Both the position numbers and the translations under genes were made by a program. The notes below the pieces were generated by a model. The model had not been told where the DNA came from. It did not search any database and saw only the letters and a program-made list of their open reading frames with translations. Below, one piece after another: positions 17,665 to 26,294 of a stretch of DNA of 64,000 nucleotides. The DNA is from CAXXOK01 sp964640955 (GTDB lineage: Bacteria > Bacillota > Clostridia > Christensenellales > Aristaeellaceae), in NCBI GenBank assembly GCA_964640955.1, contig CAZXJI010000011.1:1-64000 (forward strand), in the 5' to 3' direction. Numbering within the stretch: the first letter of the stretch is position 1; each line of letters starts with the position of its first letter.

Positions 17665-18888
17665 TTATGGTGCCTTGGTTTCACGGTCCTTTGCGTTCTC
17701 TCCTCCCATTATTTGCTTTTTTGCATCCTTCGCATCGGTTTGTTTCATCTCCAGCCCGACCAGCATCGCTTCCGCCGATGTGATCTTGGAGCTGTAGTCC
17801 AGGTGCGCGTAGGTGTTGGCCGTGGTGGAGAAATCGCTGTGACCCAGCCATTCTTGAATCTGCTTCATGGGTACGCCGCCCGTCAGCAGCAGGCTGGCGC
17901 AGCTATGGCGTAAATCATGAAAGCGGATTCTGCGAAGGTGGTTGTCCCGCAACAGGCGTGCAAAACCGTCCGTGATATAGTTGGGCTTGATAAGATTGCC
18001 CATTTCGTCCACAAAGATATACCCGGCATAATCCATGTTGTATGACTTTCCACACATTTTGCGGTTGTGTGCTTCGATATCCTTACGTTCCAGCAGCCGA
18101 TTGCGAAATTCACTCACCAGCGGCAGCGTGCGCATACTGGACTTGGTTTTCGTGCGGTCGGAGGCGATCAACACCTGCTTTCCATCCAGATTGCAGGAGG
18201 TTACCGTATGACGAATCGTGAGCGTGTTGCCGGTAAAATCAATCGCATTCCACTTTAGCCCGAGAATTTCGCTTCGGCGAAGCCCGTAGAACGCCGCGAG
18301 CATGACGATCAGCTCCAGCCTCGTGCCTTTGGCGGCGGCAAAAAGGGTATTCATTTCATCGCCGTCATAAAAGCTTCCGATGAAACGATCCTTTCTGGGA
18401 CGATCCACCTTATCCGCGGGGTTGGACGGAATCAGGTCGGTTTTCACGGCATACTTGAGCGCCTTGTGAATGATGGCGTGGTAGTGGATAACCGTGTTGG
18501 CGTTGACGCGCTCCAGCTGCTTTGAATAGAACGTTTGGATATCAACGGCCCGCAAGGTAGCAAGCGTTTTCCCCATAGCCTTGAAGTATGGAAGAATAGC
18601 ACCTCTGGTCAACTCGCAGTAGGATGCGTAGGTGGTCAGGGCAATGGTGCTCTTCGTGATTTCCAGCCACCGTGCCAGGTAGGTTGCAAAGGATGTATCC
18701 TTATTGGGCGGTTTATCCGGCTCGAAGGTTGCCCTTGCATCGCTGAGTAGTTGCTCTGCACGCTTTTTATTACCTTTGACGGGCAGGCCTGTGGGAATCC
18801 ATTTGGTAGTACGCTTTCCAGCTGCATTCTTGAAACTCAATACAATATAGAAAAGACCGTTCTTTTCTTGTAGATGTCCGGCTACCAT
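17665..18888 (-). CDS. Tyrosine recombinase (integrase) of the island
   Basis: 407 aa from the ATG at 18888, which has GGAGGGG in front; an ATG 27 nt upstream lacks one. An N-terminal arm-binding region (HLQEKNGLFYIVLSF) is followed by a core-binding domain (about 60-150, TSFATYLARWLEITK). The catalytic domain shows Arg in FYGLRRSEILGL, HDLRH (His-x-x-Arg), WLGHSDF (His) and the nucleophile in TYAHL, so all key residues are present. It catalyses site-specific integration and excision. It points toward the tRNA-Ser genes, the usual place for an element integrase, and the anticodon-loop junction there is its likely target. Confidence 0.92.
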   Translation of the reverse strand: MVAGHLQEKNGLFYIVLSFKNAAGKRTTKWIPTGLPVKGNKKRAEQLLSDARATFEPDKPPNKDTSFATYLARWLEITKSTIALTTYASYCELTRGAILPYFKAMGKTLATLRAVDIQTFYSKQLERVNANTVIHYHAIIHKALKYAVKTDLIPSNPADKVDRPRKDRFIGSFYDGDEMNTLFAAAKGTRLELIVMLAAFYGLRRSEILGLKWNAIDFTGNTLTIRHTVTSCNLDGKQVLIASDRTKTKSSMRTLPLVSEFRNRLLERKDIEAHNRKMCGKSYNMDYAGYIFVDEMGNLIKPNYITDGFARLLRDNHLRRIRFHDLRHSCASLLLTGGVPMKQIQEWLGHSDFSTTANTYAHLDYSSKITSAEAMLVGLEMKQTDAKDAKKQIMGGENAKDRETKAP

Positions 18889-18985
18889 GATTTCCCCTCC
18901 TTTATCGGCAGCCATAGGGATTCACCCGCTGACACGGATAGCGTATCGCAGGTGATTGTCTATAGCAAGGATGTCAATTTCTTAA
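18886..18985. repeat. Integrase upstream region, copy 1 of a direct repeat
   Basis: About 95 bp before the integrase start resembles 20230-20324. The best part is TATAGCAAGGATGTCAATTT at 18961 against TATAGCAAGGATGTCAACTT at 20304. Both copies run to a CAT (minus-strand ATG), so the second may be the remnant start region of another integrase. The rest of 18986-19168 holds no gene. Confidence 0.6.
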
Positions 18986-19168
18986 GGTTTTATTCCAAGT
19001 TGCGTTCCGAGTACTTTCTATATTGTCAGTAGATTGATTTCCTTAAATCACTCTGGCATGGGTCATACGCTGCACGATTTTATCGTGTGTTTTTACTTGC
19101 TTGATATTTCTTACCCACTAATTTTAGTATAAGAAAACCCGCCATAGTGTGACGGTCATTTGGAAAAC

Positions 19169-20077
19169 CTATTTTTCTTTGTGTTTTATATTAAAAATCT
19201 TGCTTATTATGGGATGGTGTTCTTCCAATGTGCATTTCTGTTTGTAGATTTTACAACGAAATTCCTCAGCTTTATCTGATAAGGTATCATAATGTTTTCG
19301 GTAAACATTAACGCAATGAATATCTTCATTGTTAATCTCTTTGACTGAAAACCATTCCTGATTAAGCTTTAATAAAAAAGCTGTACATGCAGATATATTT
19401 CCCTCTCCTACTTTATAAAGTTGAAAATGATAGGCTTCCCTAATGGCAGACCGTCTGATTTCTTTCACTGAATTATATAGCCTCTCATATACCCATAGCC
19501 TTAATGTTCTATTTCCAAAGATAAAGTCCAAATTACCGTAGGCACTATCCAATGCACCAAATCCTGTATTGGCTATTTCTATATAAGAGTCAAAGCATTT
19601 TTCTAGCTCTTTATAATATGCTTGCATTTTGTCTGTATACCAAGTTTCGTAATGTTCATCAAGAGCCGGATCATTCACCAAAATTGAATCAAGGCCGCTT
19701 TTGTACGCTTCAATCAGTTTGTCTTTACTGTCGTGCTCTGGTGCTTTCCCTAACGGCTCATTCCATTTGTTTGACAATTCTTCAGCAATACAATTTACTA
19801 CTAATCCAACTGGTTCGTCTGTAAAGAAATATTTTGCTTTCCCCAACACAGAAATGGCCCTAAGAGATTCCTCATAGAATGTTTCCATTGCCGTTCGCTT
19901 AATTGCGAAATATTGGATTATAGACATGATGAAGCCTAACATCGCACTACCAAATATAGCAAGGGAAATGTCATACCCTAAAGTCACATTATATATGCAA
20001 TTAAAAAGCAATATACTTATTAGGGCAATAACGCTAACGAAAGCTGTTATAATAGTCAACCATTTTGAGTCTCGCAT
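19169..20077 (-). CDS. Two-helix membrane protein, unknown, AT-rich cargo
   Basis: A 302-aa protein. Two N-terminal transmembrane helices (about residues 8-28 and 40-60: LTIITAFVSVIALISILL, AIFGSAMLGFIMSIIQYFAI) are followed by a ~240-residue cytoplasmic helical region rich in Tyr, Glu and Lys. No domain is recognised. It lies between the two copies of the integrase upstream repeat, and its base composition is far more AT-rich than the integrase. It therefore looks like cargo inserted between xis and int. A defence-type effector is possible but unsupported. Confidence 0.65.
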   Translation of the reverse strand: MRDSKWLTIITAFVSVIALISILLFNCIYNVTLGYDISLAIFGSAMLGFIMSIIQYFAIKRTAMETFYEESLRAISVLGKAKYFFTDEPVGLVVNCIAEELSNKWNEPLGKAPEHDSKDKLIEAYKSGLDSILVNDPALDEHYETWYTDKMQAYYKELEKCFDSYIEIANTGFGALDSAYGNLDFIFGNRTLRLWVYERLYNSVKEIRRSAIREAYHFQLYKVGEGNISACTAFLLKLNQEWFSVKEINNEDIHCVNVYRKHYDTLSDKAEEFRCKIYKQKCTLEEHHPIISKIFNIKHKEK

Positions 20078-20229
20078 ATTATCACTCCATACACAGGGAA
20101 TATAGTAATTATATCACTGCTTTCTGCCATATAGAGCGAAAGCGATTTTTTGCACCGAAAATCGCCCGTTTTCTTATTGTGCCGCAAGCTCGCTTGGGCG
20201 CGTCGTCATAATCTTGTAAAGATTGATGC

Positions 20230-20324
20230 CATGCTAAAATCCCCTTTGTCAGCAACCATAATATAACACGCGGATACGAATAACGGTATCGCAAGCAATT
20301 GCTTATAGCAAGGATGTCAACTTC
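20230..20324. repeat. Integrase upstream region, copy 2 of a direct repeat
   Basis: Second copy of the ~95-bp sequence before the integrase (see 18886). Directly after xis on the minus strand it leads to ATG behind AAAGGGG, but the reading frame stops after eight codons. It looks like a vestige left when cargo or a new integrase was inserted. Confidence 0.5.
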
Positions 20325-20544
20325 CCGGTGTAGCTTCCTTGCCGACTTGAAGGTAAGCTATAAGATGGGCTTTCGGAATGCGGTAACAGCGCCCGATTTT
20401 TAGGCAGGTAATCGCACCGGTTTGCAGGAGCTTGTACCCCGTTTTCTTGCTCACGCCCAGAACTTCGGACATCTGATCGATATCCATCACATCGGGATAA
20501 TCCTTGAGCATCACCGAATAAGCATCTTTTGTAGAAAAGTTCAA
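20317..20544 (-). CDS. Excisionase-type helix-turn-helix protein
   Basis: 75 aa from a TTG start behind AGAAGGGAT; an ORF starting further upstream lacks a ribosome site. It is a MerR/HTH_17-like DNA-binding domain: DVMDIDQMSEVLGVSKKTGY, then LLQTGAITCLKIGRCYRIPK and AHLIAYL. This is the standard small excisionase of Clostridia integrative elements. It would bind the element ends and bias the integrase toward excision. Downstream on the same strand lie the repeat vestige, the cargo gene and the integrase. Confidence 0.8.
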   Translation of the reverse strand: MNFSTKDAYSVMLKDYPDVMDIDQMSEVLGVSKKTGYKLLQTGAITCLKIGRCYRIPKAHLIAYLQVGKEATPGS

Positions 20545-21004
20545 AGATATCCCTTCTTTCTTTTTGTTTATGTTTTGCCCGGATGGCCTTGGACGAACCA
20601 AAGCCATCCGAGCGTAATCCTTTATTCTGCCGTATTTGCCACGCGCCCCGGCAGGTTTCCGAAGAAACCGGGGATGTTACAGGCTGCGGACAGCGTATCC
20701 GTAACATAGCCCTGCCTGTACCGCCGCTTGCCAAAGCTGACGCATACCACAGGAGCTCCCCCTCCAGTCTGTGGGAGGCCGTGAAGAAGTATCATCATAC
20801 CCGTGCGGTTTCGTCGCGCCCTGCGTGCTACGGCAGGGTCAACAGGATACGTGGATCGCTCTGGCGATGCCGTCGTCGCGCCGCCCTGTTTGCCGCTCCA
20901 CCGCACGGGGGTTGTACCTGTAACATCGTATATTCGATTGTCAAGGTGCGTCGGGGACACTATGTCCCTTCAATAATCAGGACATTTTCAAAGCAAAAGT
21001 CAGG
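20545..21004. other. 460-bp stretch without a confident gene, with inverted repeats
   Basis: GATGTTACAGG at 20673 pairs with CCTGTAACATC at 20917, and CCCGTGCGGT at 20800 with ACCGCACGGG at 20900. A 112-codon minus-strand frame (20622-20960) spans both repeats but has no clear ribosome site. It could be a structured RNA or control region between the sigma-like gene and xis. Confidence 0.35.
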
Positions 21005-21433
21005 TCAGTTGCAGGATTCTTTTAAGAAAAGCTCAATTTTCCGCAATCCACGTTGAATGCTCTCTCCAACGCTTTCCTTGCTGACACCCTCCGCTTGGGC
21101 TATCTTTGCTTTGCTTATCTCCAGAAAGAAATGCGCATAGATCCGCTTCGCCTGCTTGTCCGAAAGGGTCGCAATCGCTGCATGGAGCTGTTCGCGTGTA
21201 ACCTTGCGTTCGTAAATCTCATCCGGGGAAAGAGATACAAACAGAATATCGCGCTCAATCCCATCCGCGCGATTCAGTGAGAAATAGGCTTTGTGACGAA
21301 ACACCTGCCGTTGACGTGCGGCCTCGGCTCTTTCAAGTCGAATTAACAGTTCAGCCTGTTCATCAGAAACCTCTATGAAGCAATCCCTTTGATAAAATGG
21401 ATAGAAGTCCCGTAGATTGATTTTTACCATCAT
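21005..21433 (-). CDS. Sigma-70-like regulator of integrative elements
   Basis: 142 aa from the first ATG behind GGAGGACAGG. It has the pattern common in Clostridia mobile elements: KINLRDFYPFYQRDCFIEVS, a basic RHKAYFSLNRADGIE segment, SPDEIYERKVTREQL, then a region-4-like helix-turn-helix (LSDKQAKRIYAHFFLEISKA, then IAQAEGVSKESVGESIQRGL). It probably controls element genes such as xis and int downstream. Confidence 0.75.
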   Translation of the reverse strand: MMVKINLRDFYPFYQRDCFIEVSDEQAELLIRLERAEAARQRQVFRHKAYFSLNRADGIERDILFVSLSPDEIYERKVTREQLHAAIATLSDKQAKRIYAHFFLEISKAKIAQAEGVSKESVGESIQRGLRKIELFLKESCN

Positions 21434-21957
21434 CCTGTCCTCCGTTTCGATTTTTGGAAAGAATCGAAACGGAGGACGGAGGAGAACGGCAGTGGGCACG
21501 GGTAATAAAGGCAGCGCTTCTTTGACACGCCGCCCATGTGATATTGCAACATAGAACCCGAAATTGGAAACAACGTGCGGGGGTAATGAATATCAACGAG
21601 TCTCTGCCACATCACCTGGTGGCTGGCTCGAGAGCTTGTTCAGGTTTCTTTTCGCTACTCACCCCTCCGTTTTGCAAGGGCAGGCGTTAAGCCGGTATCA
21701 GCGCTTTGGATGTAAATAAATACTTAATGTCATTCATATGTTTCGTGTTCAAAATTCCAAGCCAGCCAATACCGGATCTCAATCGTGCCCAGAGTCTCAC
21801 CGGAAAAATGGGTATGGGAAAAAGACCGGGTGAATATTGTATTCGCACGATATGTTTTTCCGCACAGTTCCTATGTTAAGTGCGTTGTTATTTGGTTTTA
21901 TAAATTCATGGTGAGAACGCTCGATGAAGAGCGGATAGAATTGTCCATAAAACCGGG
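21434..21957. other. 520-bp region without a confident gene
   Basis: Only short frames with no ribosome site or recognisable product. A plus-strand 64-codon frame at 21785-21979 ends inside a terminator and is probably spurious. Confidence 0.4.
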
Positions 21958-21992
21958 AAAGACGTGCGCCTTGCGATAAGGCGCGCGTCTTT
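21958..21992. terminator. Bidirectional terminator of the first sigma operon
   Basis: GACGTGCGCCTT/AAGGCGCGCGTC with AAA before and TTT after. It lies 29 nt beyond the stop of the minus-strand secreted-protein gene. Confidence 0.7.
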
Positions 21993-22020
21993 CCATTGAA
22001 ATGGTTATAAGCTCATTCGA

Positions 22021-22446
22021 TTAATTATAATTCACGCTGTTGGAAGTTCTCGTTACCGTATATGAAATTCCGTTATAAACGGCCTTAAAGACAGCCCTGA
22101 CGCGATAGGTGTTTCCCGACGTGCAGCTGCTGGAGTAGTCTGCCAGCGCGCCAAAATCGCTGGTGTTTCTCGCAACGTCGGAAGGCGGTGTAAGCGTAGC
22201 TGCGTACACCCAAGTACCGCTGGCGTTTTTCTTTTGCAGCGTGCACGAGGAGACGTATATAGACGAGCAGTTGCGATTGGTGCTAGCATCGAAATCCGCG
22301 TCTACTTTACTTCCAATAGAGACGGAAGCACTTTCAAAAATCAAATTTTCCATAGTTGCTGCCAAACTAGTTGAAGTCCCAATAATGGTAAGGAACAACA
22401 AGGTTAATAGAAAAGCAATTGTCGATTTAAACGCATGGGTATTCAT
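22021..22446 (-). CDS. Small secreted protein of sigma cluster 1
   Basis: A 141-aa protein. The signal peptide (about residues 1-29, FLLTLLFLTIIGTSTSLAA) is followed by a Ser/Thr/Asn-rich ~110-residue domain with alternating pattern, several Cys and Tyr, probably a beta-sandwich. Its theme resembles the mature part of the secreted protein at 29304. It starts 4 nt after the stop of the anti-sigma-like gene, so it is the last gene of an XRE, sigma, anti-sigma, secreted-protein operon. No enzyme motif. Confidence 0.7.
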   Translation of the reverse strand: MNTHAFKSTIAFLLTLLFLTIIGTSTSLAATMENLIFESASVSIGSKVDADFDASTNRNCSSIYVSSCTLQKKNASGTWVYAATLTPPSDVARNTSDFGALADYSSSCTSGNTYRVRAVFKAVYNGISYTVTRTSNSVNYN

Positions 22447-22450
22447 AAGT

Positions 22451-23329
22451 TTAATCGCTCCTTTGTATTGAGTTGATCACTTGGACGGCTTCATCAGATG
22501 TTATTGGCCCTGTCAGACTGTAACAGATCGTGCCTTCTTGCCATACAGCCACACATCTGTCAACGTTTTGTGCTACGTATACGCTCCAATTATTGCATTG
22601 CGTTTCCGCTCCTGCCTTTGCTTGTTCAAACTCACGTGATGCTCTTTCAATATCAGAGTAGATTGCAATGCCAAACCGAAGCAATTCTTCTTCTTGCCCG
22701 TTTTGATATCGAATGCGAAATGTTATTGCACTCGCAATCCGGACATAGTAGCTTTCAACTGTCCATCCGTCGGGCAACCAGGATGGTATAAGCGGTGTAA
22801 AACCCAATACCTCTTCAGCTTCACTCAAGACTGTGGTCGTAATGGTTTTTGCTTGCCCGGCGTTATCCGCTACACCCTCGTCCACCAAACCAGGGTCAAC
22901 CTCTTGCCCACTGATGACGTATTGTTGTTCATCGGGCGATTGATCGCCTTCCAGCCATTGATGACGAAGCAATATACCCGTTCCGACAGCAACGATCACT
23001 AACGCGCCGGTTACCAGAAGAACACGCTTAATCATTCTCGGTGAATCTGTGCTTTGCAGAAAACTACGATTCCGATCCAGACGCTTTTTCAGCGCTTGCT
23101 TGCTCTCCTCCTTTCGGCTCACATAGGGATGACCCGTATGCATTTCATAAAGAATGGCTTCACAAGCCATTACGAAGCCGGAATCCCTTTCTTCGGAACG
23201 TTTTTCATTCTCTTTATGGATGGCATAGGTCAGCCTTTTGTTGATTTCTTCTTTGGAAAGGCTGCCATCCGCAATGGCCGCTTTGATAGCCTCTAATTTG
23301 TAATTGGCGTTGCAATTACTGCTATCCAT
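22451..23329 (-). CDS. DUF4367-type membrane anti-sigma candidate
   Basis: A 292-aa protein. The N-terminal ~105 residues are cytoplasmic and charged. One transmembrane helix (VLLVTGALVIVAVGTGILL) lies at about residues 104-122. An outer domain holds the DUF4367 pattern (LGFTPLIPSWLPDGWTVESY, then ITFRIRYQNG and VAVWQEGTICYSLTGPITSD near the end). The order sigma factor then membrane protein suggests it holds the sigma factor until an envelope signal releases it. This is inferred from context, not proven by motif. Confidence 0.75.
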   Translation of the reverse strand: MDSSNCNANYKLEAIKAAIADGSLSKEEINKRLTYAIHKENEKRSEERDSGFVMACEAILYEMHTGHPYVSRKEESKQALKKRLDRNRSFLQSTDSPRMIKRVLLVTGALVIVAVGTGILLRHQWLEGDQSPDEQQYVISGQEVDPGLVDEGVADNAGQAKTITTTVLSEAEEVLGFTPLIPSWLPDGWTVESYYVRIASAITFRIRYQNGQEEELLRFGIAIYSDIERASREFEQAKAGAETQCNNWSVYVAQNVDRCVAVWQEGTICYSLTGPITSDEAVQVINSIQRSD

Positions 23330-23361
23330 TGGGTGTTCCCTCCTTCGTAATACTCAGTTAT

Positions 23362-23943
23362 TCAAAAGCGAAAAAGGCGCGTGATAACGAGAAAAAATAT
23401 AAATAATGAGAAAAATGTGTTTCTCAAGCGTTTGCGAATACGGTAAATCACACTTTTAACGGAACTCACGCTTTTTCCTGCGCGATCTGCCACCTCATCA
23501 ATTCCATATCCCTGCAGGAAATAGGCATCAAAGATCTGTTTCTCGCTATCCAGTAAAAGGTCATGCATACGATCAACACACCCATAGAATTCTTGCGCTT
23601 CTTCAAAGCCAAAAAGAGAATCATGAGGATCGGCCAGTTCCGGGCTGGTTTCCGCATCCGAGGAATAGGCGTGCTTTTGATTTCGCTTGTTATATTTGAA
23701 TAGCATATTTTTCATGCGATTATCGCAGCAACGAAAAAGCCATCCCTCGGCATCGGGATGGTTCTGCAACTTCTGATAGCGTTTGAGTGCAAGGCAGAAA
23801 ACTTCTTGAACGCATTCCTCTGCCATATATCGAAGTTCTGGCCGATAGCCCACCATTGTCATGCAGTGCAACACCAGTTTATCGAAGTACTGTTCATAGA
23901 GTTTCTCAATCAACGTATTTCTGTCGAGTTCGAACACGTGCAC
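23362..23943 (-). CDS. ECF-type RNA polymerase sigma factor
   Basis: A 193-aa protein. Region 2 is visible at about residues 10-80 (YEQYFDKLVLHCMTMVG, ECVQEVFCLALKRY, EGWLFRCCDNRMKN). Region 4 lies at about 125-185 (LLDSEKQIFDAYFLQGYGID, EVADRAGKSVSSVKSVIYRI, RKRL), with a helix-turn-helix. It ends in an unusual hydrophobic Phe/Leu-rich tail (FFSLFIFFLVITRLFRF), which may touch the membrane or the partner. It lies between an XRE regulator (17 nt) and the anti-sigma candidate (32 nt). Confidence 0.85.
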   Translation of the reverse strand: MHVFELDRNTLIEKLYEQYFDKLVLHCMTMVGYRPELRYMAEECVQEVFCLALKRYQKLQNHPDAEGWLFRCCDNRMKNMLFKYNKRNQKHAYSSDAETSPELADPHDSLFGFEEAQEFYGCVDRMHDLLLDSEKQIFDAYFLQGYGIDEVADRAGKSVSSVKSVIYRIRKRLRNTFFSLFIFFLVITRLFRF

Positions 23944-23960
23944 CTCTTGTTGGTCGTTGG

Positions 23961-24299
23961 TTATGAACGGTGGTTCAATTCTTCTACGAAATGAGCGGTC
24001 ATGTGCAATAGAAGCTCCCGCTCCTTTTCAGGGCATCTGCGATAGCTGGAAAGGAGCGTATCCTCGCCATCCTTTTCGTTGCTGACAGAGGGAAAAAACA
24101 GGCTTTCCACAGGTTGTTGCAGTACAGCAACCAACCGGTATAGCACGCTGTAGGTGGGATTGTTTTTCCCGTTTTCGATACCAGACACATATTTTTTGGT
24201 AATCCCAGCGGCTTCCGCAAGTTGCTCTTGCGTTAGATGCTGCGCTATTCGTGCTTCTCGAATCCAATGTCCGAGCCGAGCTAGATCGGCAATAGGCAT
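23961..24299 (-). CDS. XRE-family transcription regulator
   Basis: A 112-aa protein. A Cro/C1-type helix-turn-helix occupies about residues 10-66 (LGHWIREARIAQHLTQEQLA, EAAGITKKYVSGIENGKNNP, TYSVLYRLVAVL). The short acidic tail may dimerise. It is the first gene of the minus-strand sigma operon, so it may control that operon or read another cue. Divergent from the frameshifted regulator at 24641. Confidence 0.85.
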   Translation of the reverse strand: MPIADLARLGHWIREARIAQHLTQEQLAEAAGITKKYVSGIENGKNNPTYSVLYRLVAVLQQPVESLFFPSVSNEKDGEDTLLSSYRRCPEKERELLLHMTAHFVEELNHRS

Positions 24300-24640
24300 T
24301 ATCGTTCACCTCGATCATATTCTATCGTTCTCTTTAGGGGATATAAACCCACGATAGGTTATTCGGTGGTGAACTATACGAGCGTTCAACAATGTAAAAT
24401 GATGGATGAACTCTTGTATTAAAGCGCGTCTTTTTAGCTTATCAATAACTATATGAAATAAGACATAAGATTGATCGTTGCAGCTAAAAAAGACCGTGCA
24501 TTTTACCCTGACGAATTAGAAACGAACAAAATCTTCTGCCATATCACTTTCTTTACCGTAAAGCATGATAACAGAAGCGGACACACAAAGCGTGTTAATC
24601 ATCTCCTCTTTTCTTGTGCCATCGGAAAGGAGACGCACAG

Positions 24641-25065
24641 ATGGAAAGCAACGTTGGAGAGCGAATCCGGTTGCTGATATCCGTGCGCCGCAAACTACAA
24701 GCTCAGCTTATATTTTGCCAACTTTCATGCGATGGAGATCAAAAAATGGCGTGCCATACGATTACCTTGTCCGTATTCATCGATTATTGGAGGGTATCGA
24801 TGGTCTATTACTGCTGGTTTCGGAGGAAGAACGTTATATTATCGAACTGCATCTTGTGGAAGGCATGAAATGGGAAACGGTAATGGAGGAGTATGGCAAA
24901 AGATGGGCCTCTGAAATGAGCCGCGTGGAGAGAACCTATAAATATCGCCAACAAGGAGCCCTCCGAAAAATGGAAGACTATATCGAACACTATGCAGATA
25001 TATTCGATTTTTCATGGTTAGATGATCCCTTGATTGATGAATTAGCTGCCCCGAATCGAAAATGA
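24641..25065 (+). pseudogene. ArpU-like regulator, frameshifted (paralogue 1)
   Basis: The ATG at 24641 has AAAGGAG in front and opens MESNVGERIRLLISVRRKL. The frame changes by -1 at the A6 run 24741-24746. It then continues as NGVPYDYLVRIHRLLEG, LLVSEEERYIIELHLVEGMK and a tail (RVERTYKYRQQGALRKMEDY) matching the intact paralogues at 25463 and 43105. A single-base loss, a sequencing error or programmed slippage would all explain it. The intact family resembles ArpU/RinA late-gene activators, with a sigma region 4-like C-terminus. Confidence 0.6.
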
Positions 25066-25234
25066 TGATAAGCGAAGAGGATTATTACTGTTAGATTGCT
25101 TCGAAAAATGTTCTTTCCCGATATTTTCATGGTTGTTTCCCCGTATTGGCACTCCCATAAATTTGGCAATTCCCTTACAATTTTCTTGGGAGAAGCATTA
25201 GATCTTCACTTCAACTTACCGGAGGTGAGCAAAG

Positions 25235-25249
25235 ATGAAAAATGATTAA
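25235..25249 (+). other. Four-residue leader ORF (MKND)
   Basis: GGAGGTGAGCAAAG precedes ATG AAA AAT GAT TAA. A strong ribosome site for such a short frame suggests a leader peptide or ribosome-parking site, about 95 nt before the hairpin core at 25343. The real gene follows at 25463. Confidence 0.3.
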
Positions 25250-25342
25250 CCGAGTTTGCCTATAACCTTATCGGGCAGAAGTCGTTAGGCTCGGCCCCAA
25301 TCAGCTTGATACACGTTGGTGGAACAGATCAAAAAATGTCCC

Positions 25343-25395
25343 TGCAAAACGAGCTTGGCCGCTGCCATCCTGTAAAGGATGGATGTTCTACAAGG
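25343..25395 (+). promoter_or_regulatory. Conserved hairpin core, copy 1
   Basis: Contains ACGAGCTTGGCCGCTG, then CCATCC, six variable bases, GGATGG, then ATGTTCT. The same core occurs in the five long leaders further right. Here it precedes a regulator gene instead of a secreted protein, so only this core is shared. Confidence 0.65.
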
Positions 25396-25462
25396 ACATT
25401 CTCATTTTATCAGTTTCTCTTCGGCGTGTAAAGCAGAACTCTTTATCCGAAGGAGGAACCCC

Positions 25463-25849
25463 ATGGAAGAGTTTGTACGGAAAATATTGAGCAAATATCT
25501 GAGCTTTGTTTCTGAAAAAGAGATGTATGAGCGTTGGCTTGATACACGTGAAAACAAAGAGGCTCGCGAGGCGCTGGTGATTGTGAACATGAAGGTCGTC
25601 ATGATTCAGAGTTGGTTTAACCTTCTGAATACAGACGAGCGGTTTGTGATTGAAAAGCACTTGCTGGAAGAATTGGAATGGCCACGTGTAGCCTACACCT
25701 TTACGGAGCGTTGGAAAGGCGAGTTCAGCCGTACGGAACGTACCCTGATCAGCTATCAAGCCAGTGGGCTAGCAAAGATAGCGAGATTTGTGCAAAATCA
25801 TCGTGACATGGTTATGGCACTCTTCGGTGATTTGTACGATAAACAATGA
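25463..25849 (+). CDS. ArpU-like transcription regulator (paralogue 2)
   Basis: 128 aa from the ATG behind AGGAGG; an upstream in-frame start lacks such a site. An N-terminal helical part (MEEFVRKILSKYLSFVSEKE, MYERWLDTRENKEAREAL) precedes a sigma region 4-like C-terminal part (LLNTDERFVIEKHLLEELEW, RTERTLISYQASGLAKIARF). Two paralogues occur in the window: 24641 (frameshifted) and 43105 (same length). The pair thus brackets the sigma/secreted-protein array. The ArpU/RinA link is a pattern judgement. Confidence 0.65.
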   Translation: MEEFVRKILSKYLSFVSEKEMYERWLDTRENKEAREALVIVNMKVVMIQSWFNLLNTDERFVIEKHLLEELEWPRVAYTFTERWKGEFSRTERTLISYQASGLAKIARFVQNHRDMVMALFGDLYDKQ

Positions 25850-25960
25850 CCGATTAGCAGCTGTATTCAGAATGAAAATTGGTTGGCGGCCGCCCAAATT
25901 GGACGACCGCTTTTCCGCGCGAAAGCGTTGCTTGAATTCTTCAACATTTCTGCCGGAACT

Positions 25961-26294
25961 CTTCAATGTTCAAAAAGCCTTATATCCTCTACACTATAGG
26001 TGAGCCAAGGGCAGATAAGAACACATGAAATATTGCTTATCCAGCGCCTGCTCAGAGTTCAAACTGGAAGAGGTGATTCCATTGGGTACGAACCCGGCGT
26101 AGATGATTCCGGCAGACGAGCTTGGCCGCTGCCATCCTTTAAGGGATGGATGTTCTGTAAGGTTTCATGATACGCAACAAGGCGTTGAAACACGCTTTTC
26201 ATGGTAACGCTCATTCACAAAACAAACGAAATGCAAAAAAACTAAGCCACGCTTAGCTGTGTTTCGTGTACCCATTTGAAAGGAGAATTCCAAC
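25961..26294 (+). promoter_or_regulatory. Conserved leader, copy 2 (full length)
   Basis: In order: a ~40-bp promoter-like element (TTCAATGTTCAAAAAGCC at 25962 to TACACTATAGG); GAGGTGATTCC followed by a TTG-GTNPA-stop mini-frame at 26082-26102; the hairpin core CCATCC/GGATGG at 26111-26162; a short GCGT/ACGC hairpin with TTTT; the stem ACGAAAT/GTTTCGT enclosing CTAAGC/GCTTAG; and GAAAGGAGA before the gene. Confidence 0.75.
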
